Positions 18,226 to 28,700 of a stretch of 64,000 nucleotides of DNA are shown here, one piece after another (the stretch's first letter is position 1; each line of letters starts with the position of its first letter). The notes under the pieces are model-generated. The model was given only the letters and a program-made list of their open reading frames with translations, was not told the origin of the DNA and did not search any database. The stretch is from NCBI GenBank assembly GCA_910573755.1, contig CAJTBO010000002.1, positions 248,001 through 312,000 of the forward strand. The letters run 5' to 3'. The DNA comes from Lachnospiraceae bacterium. GTDB taxonomy: Bacteria > Bacillota > Clostridia > Lachnospirales > Lachnospiraceae. Made by a program: the position numbers and the translations under genes.

Positions 18226-18477
18226 GTGTTTCAGCAGGCAGAACACAAGCAGACGGAAATCCTTTGCAGGGAACACCGGGAACTGTCGACGAATCTTAGA
18301 AACCGTGCGGCTTATCTGCTTGCACTGAAATGCGGGCTGCGTACCTGCGATATCATGAATCTTAAATTTGAAAACATAGATTTTAATGATAAGACCATTC
18401 ATCTGGTCCCCAAAAAGACGAAAGATGCCCTGATAATTCCTTTTGATTTTATGTACCACCATTTTCGACATTATTAA
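18226..18477 (+). pseudogene. tyrosine recombinase (integrase) fragment
   Basis: About 83 residues containing A-Y-L-L-A-L-K-C-G-L-R-T-C-D-I-M-N-L, the box around the first catalytic Arg of phage-type integrases, and then D-F-N-D-K-T-I-H-L-V-P-K-K-T-K-D. The second half with the H-x-x-R and Tyr is absent. Remnant of an earlier integrative element. Confidence 0.6.
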
Positions 18478-18512
18478 AGGGAAAGATGCTATAAGTCCTA
18501 TTTTGAGAAAAA

Positions 18513-18653
18513 ATAGAAAAGGCATATGCTCTTTTAGATTGCTATGGGAAGGAATTTGGTTTTGATTTTTCTGGAACAATGCAATGTCTTTTGACAACAA
18601 CTGGTGAAACAACAATACAAAAGGCATATAATAAATCTCAGCTAATGTATTAA
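18513..18653 (+). pseudogene. unidentified coding fragment
   Basis: A 46-codon open stretch (begins I-E-K-A-Y-A-L-L-D-C-Y-G, ends K-S-Q-L-M-Y) without start or ribosome site. Composition looks protein-like, but I recognise no family. It lies between integrase and IS630 debris; the rest of 18654-18792 shows nothing. Confidence 0.25.
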
Positions 18654-18792
18654 GGATTTTGTATTCCGATTGGAATGAATGTAAAAAGTAATTGTATCTT
18701 TTAGAAGATTATAAGGGAAAATATTCTTCTCATTTTTAACAAAATACTACGCAGGCGGTATATCATAAATTAAAAGCTTATGAAATACCGCT

Positions 18793-20162
18793 AGTACAGC
18801 ATTGCTTAAATATCAGTGATTAAATTGTCAATGGTATACCGGCATATGTCCACTTAAATGGATGTGCCGTAAGATTGTATTGTTCAATAAAGCGCAGGAT
18901 GCTGGCTTCCAGTTCTGCTATTGACAGGTAGCTTTTCCGCTTCAGCAGCTTCCGGTTAATGATGCCAAACCATATCTCAATCCGGTTCATCCAGGAACTG
19001 TGTTCCGGAGTATAGACAAAGCGGATCCGGTGGGAAGGGTCATGCAGGAAATCCGCCCGGCTTTCCATACTTTTAAGGATACCTGTTTTCCCTTTTTGGC
19101 CCAGTTCCACGCCAGGGGCACAGGCTTCTGCCACAAAGCGCACAAGGGCTTCTGATTTGTGGGTGTTCAGGCCATCGCATATAAATGTCCACGGGGCTTG
19201 CGGGTCTGTCCCTGTCAATGCTTTTACGGCTTCCACAAAATCATCTTCTGTGCGTGTGGAGTTTAGATATGGCATTTCCATACGGCCTGTCGCAACATCA
19301 AAGAATCCGATGAGGCTGGTCGTGCCATGGCGGATATACTCAAACTCCATTTTGGCGCACTGGCCGGGTAATGGGAGCTTATCGGGATATTTATGTTCCA
19401 ACGCCTGTACCCCGGTCATTTCATCCGTGGAAACAATGTGCGCGCCTTCCCGGCTTTGTTCCCGGGCACTCTGGTAGAGGCCGCAGATTTCGTTTACTTT
19501 CCGCGCAAAAGATTCCGGGGCTTCTGCCTTTTCCGAAGAATGAAGCCAGTAACGAATTTTGTGGGGATGTAAATCTACCTCATTTTTAAAAAACGGCTGA
19601 CAGATTTCTCAGAAATCTGTGCTGCTATCCCCTGCTTTTTAATTTCTGCCACTAACAGCGGGAGGCTCCACTGGCTTACTTCGTACCCAAAATCGTTCGG
19701 GCTGCCGCAGGCGAGGTCGATGATCCGCATGATCTGGTCCGGCGTAAAAACAGACGGGGCACCGGGGCGTTTTTTATCGGACAGGACTGCCCGTATCCCA
19801 TCTTCGAGTTTTTCCGGGGCGTCCGTTTCAATCTTCCGCAAGGCCGGGAGCGCTGCGAGGAACCGGCTGCGCCAGGTGGCAACATTATTATAATGAAGCC
19901 CGACCTGTGATGCAATATTCTGATTGAGTTCCCCCTGTGACGCAAGCAGGACAATGCTGGCTCTTTTGACCAGTCCCGACGGAAGGGAGCGGCTTTTGGA
20001 AAAAGCAGATAATATATTTTTCATGGCATCAGATAACACCGGGATAGTATCAATTGTTTTCCTTCGCATCGCAATCCATCCATTCTTTAGTGATAGAATT
20101 ATTATGCACCGACTACAATAAAAAAGCAACATTTATTCATTGTTATTTAAACAATGCTGTAC
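18793..20162. mobile_element. IS630-like insertion sequence
   Basis: Terminal inverted repeats GTACAGCATTGCTTAAATA (left, from 18793) and a near-identical complement ending at 20162. Both ends are flanked by TA (18791-18792 and 20163-20164), the dinucleotide target duplicated by IS630/mariner elements. About 1.37 kb with two overlapping transposase frames on the minus strand. Confidence 0.88.
18820..20069 (-). CDS. IS630 family transposase, two frames joined by a likely -1 frameshift
   Basis: Frame A (20069 down to 19575) carries the helix-turn-helix part (N-Q-N-I-A-S-Q-V-G-L-H-Y-N-N-V) and stops at TAG. Frame B runs on without a break as N-E-V-D-L-H-P-H-K-I-R-Y-W-L, then S-T-D-E-M-T-G-V-Q-A, F-I-C-D-G-L-N-T-H-K-S and H-S-S-W-M-N-R-I-E-I-W-F: the DDE catalytic core. 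At the join (19584-19590, minus strand) lies T-TTA-AAA, a classic X-XXY-YYZ slippery heptamer read in the right phase. Frameshift expression is known in IS families; here it is inferred. A simple mutation in a homopolymer is the alternative. Confidence 0.8.
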
Positions 20163-20164
20163 TA

Positions 20165-20334
20165 GTACATCGTTGTGTAAATAACGGTGAATGTCAGTAC
20201 CTGATATTTGTGTCAGGGCAAGGCGGAGGAAGGAAGAGGAAGGAGGCGATGCGGTGGCATCGTTGACTGACGACAACGCGGCACTGGCACAAAGAGCAAG
20301 TGTTGAATTTACTGTTATTTGGGCACCGTTGTAC
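20165..20334. mobile_element. MITE related to the adjacent IS630-like element
   Basis: 170 bp with no gene. Its ends are imperfect inverted repeats, GTACATCGTTGTGTAAATAA and the complement of a matching right end, and it is flanked by TA at 20163-20164 and 20335-20336. The first bases (GTACA) match the IS630 ends, suggesting mobilisation by that transposase. The MITE and IS630 abut and share one TA. Confidence 0.7.
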
Positions 20335-20464
20335 TAGTAAAAAGCGCATAATCTCCCCTTTTCTCAATATATAGCAGGGCAGGAGCAAAAGTTTGAATGT
20401 GATTAGTCGGTTACAGCGGCATCATTTGCAATGGTATACCCCATTTCCGTAAAAGTTCAAAAGG

Positions 20465-21038
20465 CTATGTCTTTGTCAAAACTTTGGATTTATTGACAGG
20501 TCTTTGCTCCAAAAGAACATTGGGATTGTAAAACTCAAGTTTGCTTAATATATTCCAGATAGTGGTCGGGTGCATTTTGCAGACAGCAATAATGGCTTTT
20601 TTGTGTCCTCGGTGGGACTTGATCCTGTGATATTTCACTTTGAGTTCAGGATGCTTCTTAGATTTGATGAATGCATTGGCAGTCTGAACCGGAAAAGGAT
20701 TCAAATAGCTGTTGGCGCGAAAAATATAGGTAGATTTACCTTGCAGCTACTCTGGTCGTTGTGCGGGCGGCACCGCTTCCAGAAAGAAAATTCGTAAGAT
20801 GGACACCATAGAAACCGGTGGCTTCCATACCGATAATAAGGTATTTGAACTGATGGTTGTGTTTTAATACATCAGAAATCATCTGTTTCATAAGGGCTGC
20901 GACTTTCTGAGTGTTTTCTACAGGTTTCATCTTGATGTAGAATTTTTCGTCGAAATCAAGTGCAGAGATAACGTGAACACGGGATGCAATATCAATCCCA
21001 ACAAACAACGTTGAAAGGTAATCAATATGTTCTTTCAC
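20465..21038 (-). pseudogene. IS110 family transposase, internally deleted
   Basis: The N-terminal DEDD part is present (F-V-G-I-D-I-A-S-R-V-H near residue 13; G-M-E-A-T-G-F-Y-G), starting GTG at 21038 with an AAAGGTGG-type ribosome site. After about 90 residues it jumps, in another frame, to the C-terminal part (R-G-H-K-K-A-I-I-A-V). The middle, including the Tnp20 domain with the catalytic serine, is missing. Dead copy. Confidence 0.8.
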
Positions 21039-21577
21039 GGATCATCACCACCTTTCAATAAAAATGAAGAAGAGTAATCATGGTTTATCCCAGATCACTA
21101 CGCCGCCCTAAACCTCGCGTTATGAGCATTATCTGGCAGAAATACCCTGCTGGTGGCTAGATGCTAGGATGTAGCATTTGTGTAATAAGTCTTAGCGCAG
21201 CATCAGGGTTGCATGCTTTCTTGGCAACAGCAAATGCTTTGCAGGAGCAATAAACCAATGACCATAGCTACAGTTCTTATGGAACTTATTGTAACATCTG
21301 GGACCATGACTATAAAGTAACTTATTAACAAATAGACAGAGAATGGATGAACCAGCATGATGGAAGAAGAATCTTCAGAAAGGATGTTTAGAATTATCCT
21401 TCTGTCTAATCAGACAAGAATAAGTTTGTAAGCTGTTTTCTTGCTTACAAACTCATTATACGAGGAGTATTATAAGATTGAAAATGAAAAGTAGAGGATA
21501 TCCATTCCTTTAATTGCATCACAAACAAGCCATCTTTCGGTGGCTGCTTTAAAAATTGAATATTGAGAGTGTTAAGG
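21039..21577. other. gene-free flanks of two IS110 copies
   Basis: 539 nt with no gene. 21039-21420 is the upstream non-coding end of the deleted IS110 copy, the place where IS110-group elements encode their bridge RNA. Short hairpins are visible on the minus strand (for example AGCAGGGTATTTCTGC), but I cannot assign guide loops by eye. The rest is the 3' end of the next IS110 copy. Confidence 0.3.
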
Positions 21578-22843
21578 TTATGCAATAGCTGACTTGATCT
21601 TATAACCTTGATTCCTTGCTATGATGAGAGCCTGCTCTACTGTAATCACACGGTCTATTAGCGGCAGGTCGGATTTCCGATAAAGCTCTGCATTATAGTT
21701 TTCTCTGTTCTTCAACATGTGGTATAATGCAGTCAGAAGCATTCTTGCTATGGCAATGATTGCTTTCTTGTGACCGCGACGCTTTTTGAGACGGAGATAG
21801 CGGTTACGAATCTCAGGATGCTTTTTGCTGGTAACAACAGCATTAGCACACTGCACGAGCAGCGGCTTGATGTAGCATCCGGCTTTGGAGACCCGGACAG
21901 ATTTTTTCTTCCCTGCAACTTTAGTTGCAGTGCACTTCTCGTTGTTGGTTGGTGTAAGACCGGCTCATAAGCATAAGTGTTTCGCCGAAGGAAAAGCCTC
22001 CATGTTGGTACCGATCTCGGAAATGATTCCGATGGCAGTGAACATACTGCTGATACCAGGAGCGGTTTGGAGGATGGCAAGTTCCTGCTGATAGGGAGCG
22101 GCGAGTGCAAGAATGAGTTCTTCAAGCTCTGCCTTCCGGGATTCAAGGTCTTCAAGGTGGCCTTTGATCACCTTAAGCTTACCGGCCTGTTCGGGTGATA
22201 TATAGCCATCGATGGCGTCACGCAGTTCAGGAAGTTTCTTTTTCAAGCTTTTGAAAACAAGGGGTTCAAGGTCAAAAGAAGTATCTGCGGGATTTTCCAA
22301 GATCTTATCCAGTATGGCCTGTGCAGATTTGCCGAAGGTGTCCGAAACAACGGAAGCCAACTGGATATTGGAAACCGTGAGACAGTTCTGCAAACGATTC
22401 GTTTCGCTTGATTTGAAGCAGGTCAGTTTGAAACGGTAACGCATAAGGTCACGGAGCTGGCGGATGTCAGCAGGGGGCATAAAGCTGCCGGTAACAAGGT
22501 CATGCTTAAACAGGTCAGCGATCCATCTGGCATCTTTCTTGTCAGTTTTCTTTCCACGGATAGCCTTAACATATTTGGGATGGGCAAGGACAATCGAACA
22601 ATCATTTTCCAAGATGTTGTAAACAGGAATCCAGTATTTACCAGTGGATTCCATACAGACATCCTTGCAATTTCTAGCGAGAAGCCATTGTAACAAATCT
22701 TTCAGACCCTTCGTGTAGGTCGAAAAACGGTGGCTCTCATAAGTGGTGACGCCTTTGTTATTGGTGGAGGCGATACAGGCCACTACAAAAGTCTTGTGGA
22801 TATCAATACCACAGCAGATTTTGTACACGAATTTTAAAGCCAT
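21578..22843 (-). pseudogene. IS110 family transposase with an in-frame stop
   Basis: From ATG 22843 (GAAAGGAG upstream) the frame runs through C-C-G-I-D-I-H-K-T-F, C-M-E-S-T-G-K-Y-W, K-T-D-K-K-D-A-R-W and A-P-G-I-S-S-M-F-T. It hits TGA at 21965-21967 and continues in the same frame as A-G-L-T-P-T-N-N-E ... R-G-H-K-K-A-I-I-A-I to 21578. Relatives read C-S-W-A-G-L here, so the TGA replaces the Trp codon. Total 421 residues, the normal family length. The stop falls near the catalytic-serine region, so the copy is probably inactive. Confidence 0.82.
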
Positions 22844-23123
22844 AGGGACTCCTTTCAGAACCAAAAGGTTCAACGAAAATTATAGGGAGAGACGGCATTG
22901 ACTGAACGCCCAAGCCATAAACGAGATTGTTTATACAAAGATAAGATTACGTGCATGAAGACACACTTATTTGTGCTTGAAAGGGCGGACTACACATATA
23001 ATAATTCGGTCATCCGGCAAGCCGGACAGCCCACTTACCTCCCCGTGATTTGTAGTATACCGAGTTCCCTACAAGAAGAATTATAAAGAAAAAATAGGCT
23101 CAGGCAACCATTTTCATAACGTT
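22844..23123. other. upstream non-coding end of the second IS110 copy
   Basis: 280 nt without a gene, upstream of the transposase in the position expected for an IS110 bridge RNA on the minus strand. Contains a small stem (GTCATCCGGCAAGCCGGAC near 23010). The element boundary is not clear. Confidence 0.3.
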
Positions 23124-23159
23124 TTGTGCCTGAGCGTAGCGAAAGGAATGGATATAATA

Positions 23160-23822
23160 ATGAAAAAATGTTTCTTGTTAATTTCCCTGTTTTGTTTTAT
23201 GTTATATTTTACAGGCTGTTCAAGCGAAGATGATTTACAGGAACAAACAGATAATCCATATTTTTATAATACGGATTATATTGATTTATGGGCAACCGCA
23301 GAATATTATGAGCTGGAGACAAAAGAAAGAAGCCTTATAGGGATAAAGGTATATCTGGTAAAAACATATAAACAGGGAAAGCTTTATAAATTTGCAATGC
23401 AGCCAATTGACGGTTTAGAAGATGCAAGAACAAATATTTATTTTTATGTTACGCCTGAAAAAATATACAGGATCTGGGGATATGTACGTCAAGATGAAAA
23501 ATTGATAGAATTTTACGATAATGATGAGTTGATCGTGAAGTATCTGGACACAGATGAAAAATTAATTGAAAATGGAGAAATTGTTTGCCAGTGTGAAGAA
23601 ATAACAAAAGAAAATGAGGAAGGTTCAAATGTCAGTATTTCAGTATTTGAGGATAAAGTAGTTTACAACCGGTGTGATATTAAGGCTAATGGTGAACCGG
23701 GATTTTACGAGCGGTTTGTATGGGAACATAATAATGGACTCACAGATTATGGGAGTGGTTTTGGGGCTGAAAGGGATATTTTATATCTGGAACAAATTAT
23801 GGAGAATGCAGGGGAGCCTTAA
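23160..23822 (+). CDS. lipoprotein of unknown function, possibly an orphan immunity protein
   Basis: 220 residues from ATG 23160. It starts M-K-K-C-F-L-L-I with a hydrophobic stretch and the lipobox F-T-G-C, so the mature protein is lipid-anchored and faces outwards. The rest is acidic and Tyr/Glu-rich with no recognised domain. The upstream GAAAGGA is 12 nt away; a start at 23148 would overlap it. It stands between two IS remnants without a toxin partner. Size, acidity and anchoring recall the extracellular immunity proteins here, but that is only suggestive. Confidence 0.55.
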   Translation: MKKCFLLISLFCFMLYFTGCSSEDDLQEQTDNPYFYNTDYIDLWATAEYYELETKERSLIGIKVYLVKTYKQGKLYKFAMQPIDGLEDARTNIYFYVTPEKIYRIWGYVRQDEKLIEFYDNDELIVKYLDTDEKLIENGEIVCQCEEITKENEEGSNVSISVFEDKVVYNRCDIKANGEPGFYERFVWEHNNGLTDYGSGFGAERDILYLEQIMENAGEP

Positions 23823-23920
23823 TATTATATCCTAATCTCCCGAAACAATTATACACAGATTGAGGTCAAAAGTGGCTTGAACCATTGAAAATGCTGAATT
23901 TTTAATATTTTCCCCTTTGC

Positions 23921-23971
23921 AAAACAGTGTATAAATTATAGAATTTAAGAGTAAATATTATACACTGTTTT
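23921..23971. promoter_or_regulatory. 14-bp inverted repeat upstream of a dead transposase
   Basis: AAAACAGTGTATAA at 23921-23934 and its exact complement at 23958-23971, next to AAGGAGGAG and the ATG at 23987. Probably the terminal repeat or operator of the degraded insertion sequence that follows. Confidence 0.5.
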
Positions 23972-23986
23972 AAGGAGGAGACGCCT

Positions 23987-24700
23987 ATGTTATCCTACGT
24001 TTATGTTAAAAATCTAAACGGAAAAACCTACGTTTATAAAACACCACTTACTGGGACAAGGAGTCAAAATTCTGCAAACACCACCGGAAAAGTATAGGAC
24101 ATCTTGATCTGGATACCGGGGAGATTGTTCCTAATTACAAGAAGGGCGACAAGCAGGTGAAAGTTTCATCTGTTGCCGTGGCAGATCACTGCATTGTTGC
24201 CTCGACCGGGATCGGGAAGCTTCTTGACAAGGCAGTTTCTGACATAAAACTGGCCGCTCCGCTCAAGGTGGTATTTCCAGATGACAGGGAACGCATACTG
24301 ATTACAGCGAATTTATTGATTTCGTGCGCTGGGGCTACAACTGTGACTGCGAAGAACTTCCGCAGATAAATCTGCTCATGCTTACCGGGGTGGAGAGCCA
24401 TATGCCCATATACTACCGCATCATTCCTGGTAGCATCAAGGATATGAACACACTTCAGGACAGCCTTGCGAATATATCTTTCATGAAAAAGGCATCTTTC
24501 CATTCTAATGACATGGGACGGACACCGTTTTTATATTCATATTTACTATGACAGTTTCAAGGCAGCACTGGATGAGAAGAAATTCGACCACATACTTTAC
24601 TGTGAGGCGTATGATTTGACGCTTACATATTTTCGTGGATACTGCTGGATATGAAAAAGTGTTACTTTATTGAAAATGAAGGTAAACGGCAGGTTTATTG
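23987..24700 (+). pseudogene. degraded IS1634/IS4-type transposase
   Basis: Starts M-L-S-Y-V-Y-V-K-N with a good ribosome site but shifts frame repeatedly. Recognisable pieces are G-H-L-D-L-D-T-G-E-I-V-P-N, then L-L-M-L-T-G-V-E-S-H-M-P-I-Y-Y-R and I-P-G-S-I-K-D-M-N-T-L, typical of DDE transposases of this group. Several frameshifts and deletions make it non-functional. Confidence 0.65.
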
Positions 24701-24788
24701 TGTACACTATTTGAGGAGAAGTACAGGCAGCTATAATTCAGGAGTATTTTGCTTATTGGGAGTTAGCGGTTTATTAAAATATTGAATA
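24630..24788. repeat. transposon-debris repeat, copy 1
   Basis: About 158 bp (from TTTCGTGGATACTGC to TATTGAAT), closely matched at 36770-36927. The following 24795-24965 also matches 37620-37780, so the two copies were once one contiguous unit, split in copy 2 by an IS200-type element. Confidence 0.8.
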
Positions 24789-25712
24789 AAACTACTCTGC
24801 TTATTTTGTAATGTATCGGTCTCCTTTTTTAAGTCTTTAAATTGTTTCCGTAAAGCTTCTTTTTGTGAAATAAGTGTTTTATATTCACTTTGCAGTTTGG
24901 AAAGGTCAATATTTTTAAGGGATAATCCCCATTGTCTTAGCATATTTTCCGCCCCATCGTGGAGTAGAAGTTCTGTTTCATGCTGCCTGAAGTAGCGATC
25001 CTTATCTTTTGATTTTTGATAACGGATATGATAGATGTGGTTGGCTTGATACTGCTCTGCATATTTCATAATTTCCCCCATTTTTTTCAGCCTGTGCTCA
25101 ATATTTCGTAAATTCTGCCGGGCATTTTTAACATCAGCAGATTTTACACTGATCTGTTTTTCAAGTTCTGAAACAGAGCCTGCTTCACTGTAGATACTGG
25201 TAGCAATTTTAAGGTTCTGCATATCTGCCCATTTTTTCAGATAAGGGCTTTCTTTAAATTTATCAGCAGAAGTATCCAATAATTTTCGGGCGGAATCCTC
25301 GAGAAGTATGGAGTTCTTTTTGTCAGAAAAGGCGGTATTTTTCTCAGGAGCGCTCAACAGTTTTGCGTCAATACGCTCTTTGATACGTTCTCTGGTATAC
25401 TCTGATCCCAGAGATTTGGCACTGCCCCGGATAAAGCGTTCACGCCCGGTGGGGAGGAAGGCAATATATTTAGGAGTATCTGCTTCTAACTGCTGTCTTT
25501 TTACTTCATATCCTTTCATCTGCATCAGAAGAAGAAAGGCTTCATTACGAAAAGGCAGATTTTACATCGGCATCTATAACTCTGCAGAGAACAGCTTTGA
25601 CAGAAGAACCGGATCTTTCAGCCTGCCATTCATTATATTTTTGTCCGCGCTTATTTCCCGGCTGTATTATAGAAAGATTGTGCTCTGTACACAGTTCGTC
25701 GCTGAGACGGCG
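24731..25712 (-). pseudogene. relaxase/mobilization protein C-terminal remnant
   Basis: A 264-codon frame (25525 to 24731) reads from G-Y-E-V-K-R-Q-Q-L through a helical, coiled-coil region to the stop. Just upstream, in another frame, 25712-25556 gives D-E-L-C-T-E-H-N-L-S-I-I-Q-P and N-E-W-Q-A-E-R-S-G-S-S-V-K, which belongs to the same TraI/MobA-type relaxase. The H-x-H catalytic part is absent. The remnant is cut at about 25712, where RHS sequence begins on the opposite strand: trace of a former mobilizable element. Confidence 0.7.
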
Positions 25713-25715
25713 GAT

Positions 25716-28700
25716 ATGGAATACTTCCGCTATGACAGCTTAGGGAGGCTGGTATGCGGCAGGGACCGGGCAGGGCTCACCACCTACTATCTCTACGATG
25801 AGATGGGCAGAGTAGTCAAAGCCTTCGACAACGCGGACAATGAGATGACCTATGCCTACGATGAGAGGGGCTCTTTGACGGAGCAGAAGGATGTGATCGG
25901 CAGGACGGCGGCCTATGAGTACGATATGTTCGGCAGGATCGTCAAAAGCACCGGCATCGACACGGCGGTGACATCCTACAGCTACAACGCAAGGAATGAC
26001 CTTGTGGGTATCCTGGATGCGGAGGAAAAGAGCACCACCTATGAGTACGACGGCGCGGGGAACCTTATTAAGACAACGGAACCCGGGGAGGCGGTATACC
26101 AGTACGTATATGACAAGCTGAACCGTCTGGCGAAGAAGGTGAACCCCCTGGGGGCGGAAACCCTCTACGCTTATAATAAGGACAGCAGCTTAACCGGAAA
26201 GACTGACGGCAACGGCGTCGTGACGGGGTATGTTTACGATGCCCTGCAGAGGCCCGTAGCTTACATAGACGGAAACGGCGGGGAGACGTCCTATGTTTAT
26301 GACGCCCTGGACAGGGTACTCTCCATCACCACGCCGGAAGGGAACAAAGAGAGCTACACCTACGACAAGGCGGGGCGGATGCGCAGCGTCACCGATCCCA
26401 ACGGGCTTACGACGTCCTACGGCTATGACCTGATGGACAACCTTGTGAAGGAAGTTTCCCCGTTAGGGGCGGAGACCTCCTACACCTATGATAAATATGA
26501 TATTGTTACAGGAAAGACGGATGCGAAGGGAAATACAACGGCATATGAAGTAGACTTAAACGGCCTTGTGAAGAGCCTGACCAACCCGGACGGCGGTGTT
26601 TACAGCTACCGCTACGACAGAGTACACCGTCTCACCGGCATCACCACGCCTTTGGGGCTGGAGAAAACCTTCACCTACGACACAAGGGGCAATATCGTAA
26701 AGAGCGCCGATACTCTCGGCAGGAAGGAAAGCTACACCTATGACATCATGCACCGGGTGCAGACTGCAGAGAACGCCCTGGGCGGTGTGAGCACATATAC
26801 CTATGATGTCCGTGGAAACATGGCGGGCTATACGGACGCCCTGGGCTATACGACGCAGTATACATGGAACCTGATCGATGATTTAATATCCGCCACCGAT
26901 CCGGAAGGAAAAATCATGGCGGTAGGGTATGACAAAGAGGGGCATATCACCTCCGTCAACAAACCGGGCGAGCGGATCACGGGCTATGCTTACGATAACA
27001 ACTATAACCTGACCGGCATCACCGACCCCAAGGGCTATTTATACCAGAGGAGCTACGATAAAGATGACCGGCTCATTGGAACGAAAAACCCGCTGTCGGA
27101 GACGGAGAAATACACCTACGATGCGGGAAGCAGGCTCACGGCCTTCACCGACCGGATGAAGCTGACGGAGCACTACACCTGGGGAGGCCACAACAACCTG
27201 ACCAGTAAGACAGCCACCGGCGGGGAGAAGACGAACTACGGCTATGACATCCTCGGGAACCTGATCTACGTGCAGGATCCCATGGGAGAGAAGACGAAGT
27301 ACACCTACGACAGCATGAGGAACCTGACCGGCGTGACGGATGCGGTGGGCAGGAAGACAGTCTATACCTACGACTTAGAGCAGAACCTGACAAGCATCAC
27401 GGACGCCTCCGGCAGGACGGAGAAACTCACCTACGATGCGGGGAGCAGGCGGACTTCTTATACGATGAACGGCGGGAATTCCATCCGCTATGATTATGAT
27501 GCACTGAATGATTTAGTAGAAAAAACCTATCAGGATGAAAACGGGGAAGTGCAGGAGAGCATCGGAAATACCGTCTCCGAAGGGAACCCTTCGGGCGTGC
27601 TCTACGGCTACGACCTGCTTGGGCAGAGGACCAGCATGATGGACACCAGCGGGGATTCTGTCTACACCTACGACGGGTTGGGGCGGATCACCAGCGTCAC
27701 CACTTACCGGAAACCAGCGGAGGCGGGGGCGGACACCGCGGATAAAGAAGACGGGGAGACCATCCGCTATGAATACGACGGCTGTGACCAGCTCGCCGCG
27801 ATCGTCTACGCGGACGGCACAAGGGTAAGCTATGCTTACGACAAGAACGACAACCTGACGGCGGTGACGGACCGGAACGGGAAGACCACTACCTATGTTT
27901 ACGACGCGATCAACCGCGTGACGGAGGTCCACCGTCCCAACGGCATCAGCACCTACAACACCTACAACGCCAGGGACCAGATCGTCAGCCTGAAGAATAC
28001 CTGCGACGAGTGCGGGTGGGTGGTGAGCCAGTACGACTACACCTACGACGATAACGGCTATATCGCGACAGAAAAGGCGGTGGAAAGCCTCTACGATTAC
28101 GCCTGGGACGACAAGCACAACGGACGCCATGAGGACGGCAGGCACGACGACAAGATGCCCCACGGCACGAAGCACAACGGGAAGCACGACAAAGACAGCG
28201 AGTACCGCTTCCAGCTCGTGGAGACGGACAGGGAGTTCACCTACGATGAAAACGGCAGGCTCTTATCCTCGAAGGAGCAGGAGGAGAACAGCGGGCTCAC
28301 GACTTACGACTATACCTACGACAAAGTGGGGAACCGCTTGAGCTATGTGAAGAGAACCCAGACAACCAAGCACCCGGATAAGACAGACATTGCGGAGAGC
28401 GCTTTTTATCAGTATAATGACAGTAACCAGTTAATATCGGCGAAGCTGTTCGACGGGAAGAAGAATACCATTGTCGATTACACTTACGATGAGAACGGCA
28501 ACCTGACCTCGGAGATCGGAAAATACGGCACGGACCAGGTGGAGACGTACTACGATTATACGGTGGAGAACCGTCTGCAGGCAGTGTACGATGCGGACCG
28601 CCTGCTGATGGCGGCGGCATACGACGGGGACGGGAACCGTGTCTTCCAGCTTAACTACAACCTCCACACCGACGAGGACTGGAAAGATAATTCCGGCAAC

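Noticed and set aside
25308-25715. Apparent 136-residue N-terminus of the RHS frame at 25716
   Set aside because: It is the antisense of a relaxase remnant whose coding frame lies on the minus strand; no signal peptide, ribosome site or similarity to the parent.
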